Source: Streptomyces griseoluteus (GTDB taxonomy: Bacteria > Actinomycetota > Actinomycetes > Streptomycetales > Streptomycetaceae). From it: 64,000 nucleotides of DNA. Numbering within the stretch: the first letter of the stretch is position 1; every line of letters begins with the position of its first letter. The notes beneath the pieces are model-generated. The model made no database searches. It was given only the letters and a program-made list of their open reading frames with translations, and was not told the origin of the DNA. The translations under genes and the position numbers were made by a program. The stretch spans positions 1-64,000 of the forward strand of contig JOBE01000006.1 of assembly GCA_000717735.1 (NCBI GenBank), given 5' to 3'. Below, one piece after another: positions 18,698 to 28,161 of the stretch.

Positions 18698-19156
18698 CTT
18701 CCGCACGGGAGCGGCCAGCTCGGCGAGCGGTGTCACGTCGTGCGCGAAGCGCTCGTCCATCGTGACCTCGACGTATGTCTTCCGGTACGTCGAGGTGAAG
18801 CGGGGCCCGCCGCCCTCCGGGTGCTCCAGCATCCAGTTCACGCCGTCCGCCTCGACGCCCTGCGCCTTGGGATCGCTCATCTTTTCGGGCCGGGGCACCC
18901 CGCAGCGCAGTACGATCGCACCGTCACCCCAGCCGGCGGTCAGCGCGGAGCCGGGCTCCGGGTCACTCCGCTCAAGACCCGCCACGGTGTCGGGAAGCTC
19001 CTTCGCCAGCGCCTGGCAGAAGGCGGCCTCCGCCGCCGGTGGGCTTGGAACCACGACGGACGCCGCGGCGTCCGACGAGGAACAGCCGGCGGCGGCCAGC
19101 AGCAGAACGGCGGCCGACACGGCGGCGGGCAGGCCGAAGGGCCGGTGGGAAGACAT
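18677..19156 (-). CDS. DUF3515 lipoprotein
   Basis: 159-residue exported protein. The N-terminus has a hydrophobic helix ending in a lipobox (LLLAAAGCSSS, Cys at about 25), so it should be lipidated and anchored outside the membrane. The body matches DUF3515 (AFCQALAKELPDTVAGL, then AIVLRCGVPRP, then VNWMLE). Function is unknown. The ATG at 19156 places the signal peptide correctly. It is transcribed away from the Lrp-type gene and converges on ddl. Confidence 0.85.
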   Translation of the reverse strand: MSSHRPFGLPAAVSAAVLLLAAAGCSSSDAAASVVVPSPPAAEAAFCQALAKELPDTVAGLERSDPEPGSALTAGWGDGAIVLRCGVPRPEKMSDPKAQGVEADGVNWMLEHPEGGGPRFTSTYRKTYVEVTMDERFAHDVTPLAELAAPVRKTVPPSL

Positions 19157-19179
19157 CACCGGCCAAGCGTAGACGGGGG

Positions 19180-19413
19180 CTACAGATGAACGACCGGGCA
19201 GGTGAGGGTGCGCGTGATGCCGTCCACTTGCTGGACCTTGGCGACCACCATGCGGCCGAGATCGTCCACCGTGTCCGCCTGCGCGCGCACGATGACGTCG
19301 TACGGACCGGTCACGTCTTCGGCCTGGAGCACCCCCGGGATCTTGGAGATGGTCTCGGCGACGATCGACGCCTTGCCCACCTCGGTCTGGATGAGGATGT
19401 ACGCCTGAACCAC
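19180..19413 (-). CDS. Lrp/AsnC ligand-binding (RAM) domain protein
   Basis: 77-residue protein made only of an AsnC/Lrp C-terminal ligand-binding domain (VQAYILIQTEVGKASIVAE, then GPYDVIVRAQADTVDDLGRMV). It has no helix-turn-helix, so it is not itself a DNA-binding regulator; such stand-alone domains form oligomers and may bind amino acids. It starts at a GTG at 19413. The DUF3515 gene follows 23 bp downstream on the same strand, so the two may share a transcript. Confidence 0.85.
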   Translation of the reverse strand: MVQAYILIQTEVGKASIVAETISKIPGVLQAEDVTGPYDVIVRAQADTVDDLGRMVVAKVQQVDGITRTLTCPVVHL

Positions 19414-19646
19414 GGAACCTCCAGGGCGACCACGAGGATCTTGTGGGAGAAAGGGACGCCACGGTACCGCGTCGCCGCGGGCCACGGGGAGACCCGCGTG
19501 TCCCGAGGCGTTGCCGGGGTGGCGTACGCAGGACAGAAGTTGACGGTCTACTTGACGGTACCCAGCACGGTGACGGCCCGCGACCCGCGGCGCGAGACGA
19601 CGCGCCCCCGCCCGCCGGCCGGCACGAAGACACGAGGTGAGACGCG

Positions 19647-20605
19647 GTGAAGGGCACAGTCGGAGAGCTGGGCGAGTTCGGGCTCATCAGAGAGCTCACG
19701 TCCCGGCTCACCTCCACCCCGGCGGTACGGATCGGGCCCGGCGACGACGCCGCGGTCGTCTCCGCCCCCGACCGGCGCGTGGTGGCCAGCACGGACATCC
19801 TCCTCGAAGGACGTCACTTCCGCCGCGACTGGTCGACGGCGTACGACGTCGGCCGCAAGGCCGCCGCACAGAACCTCGCCGACATCGCCGCCATGGGCGC
19901 GGTCCCCACCGCCCTCCTCCTCGGCCTGGTCGTCCCCGCCGAACTCCCCGTCACCTGGGCCACCGAACTCATGGACGGCCTCCGCGACGAATGTCAGGTC
20001 GCGGGCGCGGCGGTGGTCGGCGGCGACGTCGTCCGCGGCGACACGATCATGGTCTCCATCACCGCCCTCGGCGACCTGCGCAACCACGACCCGGTCACCC
20101 GGGGCGGCGCCCAGCCCGGCGACGTCGTCGCCTACACCGGCTGGCTCGGCTGGTCCGCCGCCGGCTACGCGGTCCTGTCCCGCGGCTTCCGCTCCCCGCG
20201 CGCCTTCGTCGAGGCCCACCGCAGGCCCGAACCGCCGTACCACGCGGGCCCCGCGGCCGCCGGTCTCGGCGCCACCGCCATGTGCGACGTCAGCGACGGT
20301 CTCATCGCCGACCTGGGGCACATCGCCGAGGCCAGCAAGGTCCGCATCGACCTGCGCTCGGGGCTCATCGACATCCCGACCCAGATGAACGACATCGGGC
20401 AGGCCGTCGGCGTGGACCCCATGCAGTGGGTGCTCACCGGGGGAGAGGACCACGCCATCGTGGCCACCTTCCCGCCGGACGTGAAGCTCCCCGCCCGCTG
20501 GAAGGTCATCGGCGAGGTCCTCAACCCCTCCGCGCTGCCCCAGGTCACCGTGGACGGCGCTCCCTGGCACACGGTGGGCGGCTGGGACCACTTCGGGGAG
20601 ACGGA

Positions 20606-20609
<4 letters not shown>
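19647..20609 (+). CDS. thiL: Thiamine-monophosphate kinase
   Basis: 320-residue PurM-like ATP-dependent kinase converting thiamine phosphate to thiamine pyrophosphate. Signatures are [38 protein letters not shown] and [12 protein letters not shown]. The GTG start at 19647 gives the standard N-terminus (GELGEFGLI). The stop overlaps thiD by 4 bp (ATGA). I saw no thiamine riboswitch upstream. Confidence 0.95.
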
Positions 20610-21406
<797 letters not shown>

Positions 21407-21456
21407 GGGGGCCGGGGCCCTCCATGGGGGCACCATGATCGTTTCAGGGCAAGGCA

Positions 21457-21488
21457 AAAGGCCGGTTCACCGAGGTGAACCGGCCTTT
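21457..21488. terminator. Bidirectional terminator between thiD and rpmB
   Basis: 15-bp perfect stem (AAAGGCCGGTTCACC and complement), flanked by A-rich and T-rich ends, between two converging genes. Confidence 0.85.
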
Positions 21489-21529
21489 CAAGGCAACCGC
21501 AGGGGCTGCGCTACGACAGAACGTCGCGA

Positions 21530-21715
21530 TTAGCGCGAGACCTTGCCGGCCTTGATGCACGAGGTGCAGACGTTGAGCCGCTTCGGCGTCCGACCGACCA
21601 CGGCACGCACGCGCTGGATGTTCGGGTTCCAGCGACGGGACGTACGGCGGTGCGAGTGCGAAATGTTGTTGCCGAAGCCCGGCCCCTTGCCGCAGACGTC
21701 GCAGTTGGCAGCCAC
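21530..21715 (-). CDS. rpmB: 50S ribosomal protein L28, zinc-binding form
   Basis: 61-residue L28. Two CxxC pairs (CDVCGKG at 5-8 and CTSCIKAGK near 50-53) mark the zinc-containing form, in contrast to the Cys-less zinc-starvation paralogues that streptomycetes also encode. GTG start at 21715. A 7-bp inverted repeat lies in the leader at 21749-21766. Confidence 0.96.
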   Translation of the reverse strand: MAANCDVCGKGPGFGNNISHSHRRTSRRWNPNIQRVRAVVGRTPKRLNVCTSCIKAGKVSR

Positions 21716-21899
21716 GGGTCACTCCAAAAGCTTCAGGATTTACAGTGAATTCCGGCGCACCGGAATCAGGAGTCTGAAGTGGCTTGCCGGGGAATGGCCC
21801 GGTGTGAACCGGGCAACCGAAGCAGCATACAACGCCTGCATCGGTGGAACGAAACTACCACGGTCTGGGCGGATGTCGCCCCGGGCCCAGGTCACTGGG

Positions 21900-21940
21900 G
21901 GTCCCCCCTGCTCGAGCGAAGCCGAGAGCTTGGGGGAGGG
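21900..21940. repeat. Dispersed Streptomyces-type short inverted repeat
   Basis: A run of C (TCCCCCC) and a run of G (TGGGGGA) flank a core reading CTCGAGCGAAGCCGAGAGC, giving an imperfect hairpin in the gap between rpmB and the DAK2 gene. I recognise this element as one found in many copies between genes in Streptomyces genomes. Copy number here cannot be counted from one window. Confidence 0.5.
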
Positions 21941-21990
21941 ACACCCTGCGTCTACCCTGCGGTGAGCTCACCGCCGAAGGAGGACCCCCG

Positions 21991-23604
21991 TTGTCGCGAG
22001 CCCTTCAGCCCTCCGAGGAGCTCGTCGAGCTCGACGCGGCAGCGGTCCGCTCCTGGTGCGCGCGGACGCTGGACGCGCTCGGCCGGGAGCGCGAGGAGAT
22101 CGACGCCATCAACGTCTATCCCGTGGCGGACGGGGACACCGGCACCAATCTGTACCTGACGGCGCAGGCCGCGCACCGGGCCGTCGAGGCCGTCTTCGCC
22201 GTCTGCGAACCCGACACCGCCGAGACCGTACGGGCCATGGCGCACGGCGCCCTGGTCGGCGCCCGGGGCAACTCCGGAACCATCCTTTCCCAGCTGTTCC
22301 GCGGCATGGCGGGCGTCCTCGCCGAGGGCTGTGACGGTGATCACCTCGCCCGCGCCCTCGCCGAGGCCGCGCGGGCGGCACGACAGGCCGTCGCACATCC
22401 CGTGGAGGGCACCATCCTCACGGTGGCGTCCGCCGCGGCCGGGGCCTGCGCCGCCGGCGGCGGGCTCGTCGAGGTGGCGAGGAAGGCCCACGACGGGGCC
22501 GGTACGGCCCTCGCGGCCACCTCGGGCCAGCTCGCCGTCCTCGAACGCGCCGGAGTCGTCGACGCGGGCGGCAGGGGCCTGGTAACCGTCCTCGGCGCCC
22601 TCCTGGAGACCGTGACGGGACAGGCCCCGCCCAGCCCCGCCACGGCACCCGCGGCACCCGCACCCAGTGAGGAGCGGTGCCCCACCGAGGGCGGGCCCGC
22701 CTACGAGGTGATCTACCTCCTGGAGGCGGACGACGCGGCCGTGGACCTGCTGCGGGCCCGGCTCGACGCCCTGGGGGAGTCCCTCGTCGTCGTCGGAGGC
22801 GACGGACTGTGGAACGTCCACGTGCACGTCGACGACGCGGGCGCCGCCGTCGAGGCTGGCGTCGAGGCCGGCCGGCCGCACCGCATCCGGATCACCCACT
22901 TCGCGTCCGACACGGAGGCCGCCGACGGCCGCGGCGAGCGCGCCCAGCGCGCGGTCGTCGCCGTCGTCCCCGGCGAGGGCCTCGCCGGGCTCTGCGCCGA
23001 GGCCGGCGCCACCACCGTCCGGACCCGCCCCGGCGAACAGCCCACGGGCGACGAACTCGTCGACGCGATCCGCCGGGCGCACGCGCGCGAGGTCGTCCTC
23101 CTGCCCAACGACGCCGAGCTGCGCCAGACCGCCGTCGCCGCCGCCGAACGCGTCAGGGCCGAGGGCATCCGCGTCGCCCTCATCCCCACCCGGGCCGCCG
23201 TCCAGGGCATCGCCGCCCTCGCCGTCCACGAACCCGACCGGCGCTTCGACGAGGACGTCGTCGCCATGACGGCCGCCGCCGGAGCCACCCGCTACGCCGA
23301 ACTCGCCGTCGCCGAACGCCAGTCCTTCACCTCGGCCGGGGTGTGCCAGGCCGGCGACGTCCTCGGCCTCATCGAGGGCGACGTCGCCGTCATCGGCGAG
23401 GACCTCACCGAGACGGCCCGCACGGTCCTCGACCGGATGCTCTCGGCGGGCGGCGAACTCGTCACCCTCGTCGTCGCCGACGACGCCCCGCCCGAGCTCG
23501 CCCCCGACCTGGAACGCCACGTCAGGCGCGGCTACCTGGCCGTCGACACCACCACGTACCACGCGGGCGCGGGGGCCCCACCGCTGCTCATCGGAGTGGA
23601 ATGA
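21991..23604 (+). CDS. DAK2 domain protein, YloV/FakA-like
   Basis: 537-residue protein with an N-terminal DAK2 (DhaL-like kinase) domain: INVYPVADGDTGTNLYLT (Mg-ATP binding Asp residues) and ARGNSGTILSQLFRG. A central region and a C-terminal EDD/DegV-like-associated domain follow (TEGGPAYEVIYLLEADDAAVDLL). This is the architecture of FakA, the fatty-acid kinase ATP-binding subunit, and of B. subtilis YloV. It starts at the TTG at 21991, with GAAGGAGG 8 nt upstream. It lies upstream of recG, as yloV does in Firmicutes. The substrate in actinomycetes is not established. Confidence 0.85.
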   Translation: MSRALQPSEELVELDAAAVRSWCARTLDALGREREEIDAINVYPVADGDTGTNLYLTAQAAHRAVEAVFAVCEPDTAETVRAMAHGALVGARGNSGTILSQLFRGMAGVLAEGCDGDHLARALAEAARAARQAVAHPVEGTILTVASAAAGACAAGGGLVEVARKAHDGAGTALAATSGQLAVLERAGVVDAGGRGLVTVLGALLETVTGQAPPSPATAPAAPAPSEERCPTEGGPAYEVIYLLEADDAAVDLLRARLDALGESLVVVGGDGLWNVHVHVDDAGAAVEAGVEAGRPHRIRITHFASDTEAADGRGERAQRAVVAVVPGEGLAGLCAEAGATTVRTRPGEQPTGDELVDAIRRAHAREVVLLPNDAELRQTAVAAAERVRAEGIRVALIPTRAAVQGIAALAVHEPDRRFDEDVVAMTAAAGATRYAELAVAERQSFTSAGVCQAGDVLGLIEGDVAVIGEDLTETARTVLDRMLSAGGELVTLVVADDAPPELAPDLERHVRRGYLAVDTTTYHAGAGAPPLLIGVE

Positions 23605-23676
23605 CCCCCCTGCCGGGGGCCGACCCGGGCGCGGTCGTCCACAGCCTGGACGCGACTGTCGGTCCCTTGGTGTGGA

Positions 23677-26600
23677 ATGGAACGCGTGCCCGCGCTCGAC
23701 GAACCACTCAAGAAGTCCCTCGGCCCCGCCACCGCCAAGGTCATGGCCGAGGCGCTCGACCTGCACACGGTCGGTGACCTGCTCCACCACTACCCCCGCC
23801 GGTACGCCGAGCGCGGGGAGCTGACCACCCTCTCCGACCTGCCGCTCGACGAGCACGTCACGGTGGTCGCGCAGGTCGCCGACGCCCGGGTGCTCACCTT
23901 CAACGGCTCCAAGGGACGCGGCCAGCGCCTCGAAGTGACCATCACCGACGGCAGCGGCCGTCTGCAGCTGGTCTTCTTCGGCAAGGGTGTGCACAAGCCC
24001 CACAAGGACCTGCTGCCCGGGACCCGGGCGATGTTCTCCGGCAAGGTCTCGCTCTTCAACCGGCGCCTCCAGCTAGCCCATCCCGCGTACGAACTCCTCC
24101 GCGGCGACGGCGACGAGGCCGCCGACAGCGTCGGAAGCTGGGCCGGGGCCCTCATCCCGATCTACCCGGCCACCACCAAGCTGGAGTCCTGGAAGATCTC
24201 CAAGGCCGTCGACGCCGTCCTGCCCGGCGCCGTCGACGCCGTCGACCCGCTCCCCGGGGCGCTGCGCGAGGGCCGCGGCCTCGTCGAGCTGCCCGAAGCC
24301 CTCCGGCTGATCCACCGGCCCCGTACCAAGGCGGACGTCGCCACCGCCCGCGACCGCCTCAAGTGGGACGAGGCCTTCGTCCTCCAGGTCGCCCTCGCCC
24401 GGCGCAGGCACGCCGACACCCAACTCCCCGCCGTCGCGCGGCGTCCCGTCCCCGGCGGCATCCTCGACGCCTTCGACGTCAAGCTGCCCTTCACCCTCAC
24501 CGACGGCCAGAAGAAGGTCTCCAAGGAGATCTTCGACGACCTCGCCACCGAGCACCCCATGCACCGCCTCCTCCAGGGCGAGGTCGGCTCCGGAAAGGCG
24601 CAGCCTCTCGACTCGCTCGTCCTGACGCCTGGGGGCTTCAGGCGAATGGGGGGCATCACCGTGGGAGATGAGGTCGTGGTCCCCAGCGGCGAGATCAGCC
24701 TGGTCGACGGCGTTTTCCCCCAGGGCGAGCGGGACGTATGGCGTCTCGTGCTGTCCGACGACACTTCCGTGGAATGCGATGACGAGCATCTGTGGATCGT
24801 CGGAACGAGCTGTGCCTGGGACCGGGGGCAGACGCCGAAGGTCATGACGACTCGCGAGATCCGCGCGGATACGTTCAAGGCCAACGGTTCCTCGAAGTGG
24901 TATCTCCCAGTGGCCGCCCCGGTGGATCTGTCCGACGGCACAGCACCGCCTCTTGACCCCTACCTGTTCGGTCTGCTGCTGGGAGACGGATCCTTCCGGC
25001 ATAACCTGCGTCTTTCGACGGCCGACGAGGAAATCCCGGCTGCCGTGCGTTCCATTCTGGCTCCGGATTGTGCGGTCACATCCGTTCCCGGCTCGCGCTG
25101 TGACTACGACATCGGGCTGTCAGGCCCGAAGGGTGGCACCCGGCGGAACCCAGTGATCAGCGTCTTGCGTGGGTTCGGTCTCTGGGGGGTCACTTCGCAC
25201 GACAAGTTCCTGCCCCTGGTCTTCAAGAACACATCGATCAAGAACCGTCTTGCAGTCCTGCAAGGGCTCATGGATACCGATGGGACAGTGGATGCCCAAG
25301 GCATGAGCGTGTCGTTCTGTTCGGCTTCCCGGCCGCTGGCCGACGACGTGGCATGGCTGGTCCGGTCGCTGGGAGGTCGGGCTCGAGTGCTGCCGAAGAA
25401 GGCAGCGTTCAACGTCTCGATCGCATTGCCGGACGAGTACGTCCCCTTCCGGCTCGCCAGGAAGGCGGGTCGCATGCGCCCGAGGCCGAAGTACAACACC
25501 TTCCGACGGGGGATCCGTGCGGTCGAGTACGTCGGGCGCAAGCCCGTGCAGTGCATCAGTGTCACCGACGCGAGTCATGCCTACGTGACTGATCACTTCA
25601 CCGTGACGCACAACACGATGGTGGCCCTGCGCGCGATGCTCGCCGTCGTCGACTCCGGGGGACAGGCCGCCATGCTCGCCCCCACCGAGGTCCTCGCCCA
25701 GCAGCACCACCGCTCGGTCACCGAGATGATGGGCGAGCTCGCCGAGGGCGGCATGCTCGGCGGCGCCGAGCGGGCCACCAAGGTCGTCCTGCTCACCGGC
25801 TCCATGGGCGTCGCCGCTCGCCGGCAGGCCCTCCTCGACCTGGTCACCGGGGAGGCGGGCCTCGTCATCGGCACGCACGCGCTCATCGAGGACAAGGTCC
25901 AGTTCCACGACCTGGGCCTGGTCGTCGTCGACGAGCAGCACCGCTTCGGCGTCGAGCAGCGCGACGCCCTCAGGGGCAAGGGGAAGCAGCCTCCCCACCT
26001 CCTCGTCATGACCGCCACCCCCATTCCGCGCACCGTCGCCATGACCGTCTTCGGCGACCTGGAGACCTCCGTCCTCGACCAGCTGCCCGCCGGGCGCTCC
26101 CCGATCGCCAGCCACGTGGTCCCCGCCGCCGAGAAACCCCACTTCCTCGCCCGCGCGTGGGAACGGGTCCGCGAGGAGGTCGGGAAGGGGCACCAGGCGT
26201 ACGTGGTCTGCCCGCGCATCGGCGACGAGGAGGACCAGAAGAAGAAGGCCAAGGCGTCCGCCGAGGACGAGGCCGAGAAGCGCCCGCCGCTCGCCGTGCT
26301 CGACGTCGCCGAGAAGCTCCGCACCGGCCCCCTCGCAGGCCTCCGGATCGCCGTCCTGCACGGCCGGATGCACCCCGACGACAAGGACGACGTGATGCGC
26401 CGCTTCGCCGCGGGCGAGCTCGACGTCCTCGTCGCCACCACCGTCATCGAGGTCGGCGTCAACGTCCCCAACGCCACCGCCATGGTGATCATGGACGCGG
26501 ACCGCTTCGGCGTCTCCCAGCTCCACCAGCTGCGCGGCCGCGTCGGCCGGGGCTCCGCCCCCGGCCTCTGCCTCCTCGTCAGCGAGATGCCCGAGGCGAG

Positions 26601-26895
26601 CCCCGCCCGGCAGCGGCTCAACGCCGTCGCCGCCACCCTCGACGGCTTCGAGCTCTCCCGCATCGACCTCGAACAGCGCCGCGAGGGCGACGTCCTCGGC
26701 CAGGCCCAGTCCGGCGTCCGCTCCTCCCTGCGGGTGCTCACCGTCATCGACGACGAGGAGGTCATCACCGCCGCCCGCGAGGAGGCCACCGCCCTCGTCC
26801 TCGCCGACCCGGACCTGACCGCCCACCCGGGCCTGCGCACGGCCCTGGACGCCCTCCTCAGCGAGGAGCGGGAGGAGTACCTGGAGAAGGGCTGA
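23677..26895 (+). CDS. recG: ATP-dependent DNA helicase RecG, interrupted by an intein
   Basis: 1072-residue precursor. The host protein alone is about 733 residues, normal for RecG, which remodels stalled forks and Holliday junctions. Residues 1-307 carry the wedge/OB domain ([13 protein letters not shown]) and helicase motif I up to GEVGSGK. The intein is residues 308-646. From 647 the protein resumes [10 protein letters not shown], then [24 protein letters not shown] (DEQH box), [10 protein letters not shown], and [12 protein letters not shown] (motif VI). The insertion splits Walker A between Lys307 and Thr647, so the unspliced protein should be inactive. ATG start at 23677. Confidence 0.96.
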   Translation: MERVPALDEPLKKSLGPATAKVMAEALDLHTVGDLLHHYPRRYAERGELTTLSDLPLDEHVTVVAQVADARVLTFNGSKGRGQRLEVTITDGSGRLQLVFFGKGVHKPHKDLLPGTRAMFSGKVSLFNRRLQLAHPAYELLRGDGDEAADSVGSWAGALIPIYPATTKLESWKISKAVDAVLPGAVDAVDPLPGALREGRGLVELPEALRLIHRPRTKADVATARDRLKWDEAFVLQVALARRRHADTQLPAVARRPVPGGILDAFDVKLPFTLTDGQKKVSKEIFDDLATEHPMHRLLQGEVGSGKAQPLDSLVLTPGGFRRMGGITVGDEVVVPSGEISLVDGVFPQGERDVWRLVLSDDTSVECDDEHLWIVGTSCAWDRGQTPKVMTTREIRADTFKANGSSKWYLPVAAPVDLSDGTAPPLDPYLFGLLLGDGSFRHNLRLSTADEEIPAAVRSILAPDCAVTSVPGSRCDYDIGLSGPKGGTRRNPVISVLRGFGLWGVTSHDKFLPLVFKNTSIKNRLAVLQGLMDTDGTVDAQGMSVSFCSASRPLADDVAWLVRSLGGRARVLPKKAAFNVSIALPDEYVPFRLARKAGRMRPRPKYNTFRRGIRAVEYVGRKPVQCISVTDASHAYVTDHFTVTHNTMVALRAMLAVVDSGGQAAMLAPTEVLAQQHHRSVTEMMGELAEGGMLGGAERATKVVLLTGSMGVAARRQALLDLVTGEAGLVIGTHALIEDKVQFHDLGLVVVDEQHRFGVEQRDALRGKGKQPPHLLVMTATPIPRTVAMTVFGDLETSVLDQLPAGRSPIASHVVPAAEKPHFLARAWERVREEVGKGHQAYVVCPRIGDEEDQKKKAKASAEDEAEKRPPLAVLDVAEKLRTGPLAGLRIAVLHGRMHPDDKDDVMRRFAAGELDVLVATTVIEVGVNVPNATAMVIMDADRFGVSQLHQLRGRVGRGSAPGLCLLVSEMPEASPARQRLNAVAATLDGFELSRIDLEQRREGDVLGQAQSGVRSSLRVLTVIDDEEVITAAREEATALVLADPDLTAHPGLRTALDALLSEEREEYLEKG
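24598..25614 (+). mobile_element. Class 3-type intein with LAGLIDADG endonuclease in RecG
   Basis: A 339-residue in-frame insertion between GSGK and TMVA of RecG. It starts [13 protein letters not shown] with Ala at position 1 instead of Cys or Ser. It ends TVTHN, followed by extein Thr. Splicing block B has H64 and W66 (DEHLWIV), block F has C319 (VQCISV), and block G has T337-H338-N339. Trp, Cys and Thr at these places are the diagnostic triplet of class 3 inteins, in which the block F Cys starts splicing. Endonuclease motifs are [11 protein letters not shown] (about 123-133) and [11 protein letters not shown] (about 221-231), both with their acidic residue. The DNA looks less G+C-biased at third positions than flanking recG. 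Confidence 0.95.
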
Positions 26896-26963
26896 CCCCC
26901 ACGGGCCCGACCGCGGCCATATCCTGAGACGTACGCACTGGACGACGCAGGACGAGGACACCG

Positions 26964-27545
26964 ATGACCCGCGTGATCGCCGGCACCGCCGGCGGGCGCC
27001 GCCTGGCCGTGCCGCCCGGCAACGGCACCCGCCCCACCTCCGACCGCGCGCGAGAGGGCCTCTTCTCCACCTGGGAGGCCTTCCACGGCCTGTCCGGGTC
27101 GCGCGTCGCCGACCTGTACGCGGGCTCCGGCGCCGTGGGCCTCGAAGCCCTCTCCCGGGGCGCCGCCCACGCCCTGCTCGTCGAGGCGGACCCGCGCGCC
27201 GCGAAGACGATCCGGGACAACGTCCGGTCGATCGGCCTGCCAGGTGCCGAACTCCGTACCGGCAAAGCGGAGCAGATCGTGACGGGAGCGGCGCCGGCCG
27301 AGCCGTACGACCTGGTCTTCCTCGACCCGCCGTACGCGGTCACGGACGCGGATCTCCGCGAGATTCTCCTCACACTGCGCTCAGGGGGCTGGCTGAGCGA
27401 GGATGCCCTCGTCACCGTGGAGCGCAGCACCCGAGGCGGCGAGTTCGGCTGGCCGGCCGGATTCGAGGCCCTACGGTCCCGTCGTTACGGCGAGGGAACG
27501 TTTTGGTACGGTCGCGCCGCCTCTACGTGCGAAGACGCACGATGA
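26964..27545 (+). CDS. rsmD: 16S rRNA (guanine(966)-N(2))-methyltransferase
   Basis: 193-residue SAM-dependent methyltransferase of the RsmD family. N-terminal [15 protein letters not shown] and [16 protein letters not shown] are family signatures, the SAM motif is [20 protein letters not shown], and the catalytic motif IV is FLDPPYA. It lies between recG and coaD, the common bacterial arrangement. ATG start at 26964. Confidence 0.94.
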   Translation: MTRVIAGTAGGRRLAVPPGNGTRPTSDRAREGLFSTWEAFHGLSGSRVADLYAGSGAVGLEALSRGAAHALLVEADPRAAKTIRDNVRSIGLPGAELRTGKAEQIVTGAAPAEPYDLVFLDPPYAVTDADLREILLTLRSGGWLSEDALVTVERSTRGGEFGWPAGFEALRSRRYGEGTFWYGRAASTCEDAR

Positions 27546-27571
27546 CCGGACCGGAGAGCGAGGGACCCAAG

Positions 27572-28051
27572 TTGCGCCGCGCCGTCTGTCCGGGGTCATT
27601 CGACCCCATCACCAACGGACACCTCGACATCATCGCCCGCGCCTCCAAGCTGTACGACGTCGTACACGTCGCGGTGATGATCAACCAGTCGAAGAAGGGC
27701 CTGTTCACCGTCGACGAGCGGATCGAGCTGATCCGCGAGGTGACCGCCGACTTCGGCAACGTCGAGGTGGAGTCCTTCCACGGACTGCTCGTCGACTTCT
27801 GCAAGCAGCGGGACATCCCCGCCATCGTCAAGGGACTGCGCGCGGTCAGCGACTTCGACTACGAGCTCCAGATGGCGCAGATGAACAACGGCCTCACGGG
27901 CGTGGAGACCCTGTTCGTCCCCACCAACCCGACGTACAGCTTCCTCTCCTCCTCGCTGGTCAAGGAGGTCGCGGCCTGGGGCGGAGACGTCTCCCACCTG
28001 GTGCCCCCGACCGTCCTTCCCCGCCTCACCGAGCGCCTGGAGCGAAAGTGA
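27572..28051 (+). CDS. coaD: Pantetheine-phosphate adenylyltransferase
   Basis: 159-residue cytosolic enzyme forming dephospho-CoA from phosphopantetheine and ATP. Nucleotidyltransferase motif [16 protein letters not shown] is at the N-terminus and the second signature is [16 protein letters not shown] chose the TTG at 27572 because AGGGA lies 6 nt upstream and the protein then has the standard length. An ATG at 27542 overlapping the rsmD stop would add ten residues but has no ribosome-binding site. Confidence 0.95.
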   Translation: MRRAVCPGSFDPITNGHLDIIARASKLYDVVHVAVMINQSKKGLFTVDERIELIREVTADFGNVEVESFHGLLVDFCKQRDIPAIVKGLRAVSDFDYELQMAQMNNGLTGVETLFVPTNPTYSFLSSSLVKEVAAWGGDVSHLVPPTVLPRLTERLERK

Positions 28052-28161
28052 CGCGCGGCCATCTCCGCTGACGCTCCGTCACCTGGTGTCGGGCGGGCGC
28101 CGACTGCCCTTACAGTCGTCCCGTCCGTCTCCATCCAGCTGTAGAGAGTGGCGAGCACCCG

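Noticed and set aside
24598..25614. Interpreting the recG insertion as a group I intron or as a domain of RecG
   Set aside because: The insert is in frame throughout and carries splicing blocks A, B, F and G and a terminal His-Asn before Thr. No RNA-intron structure is needed, and RecG has no domain inside its P-loop.
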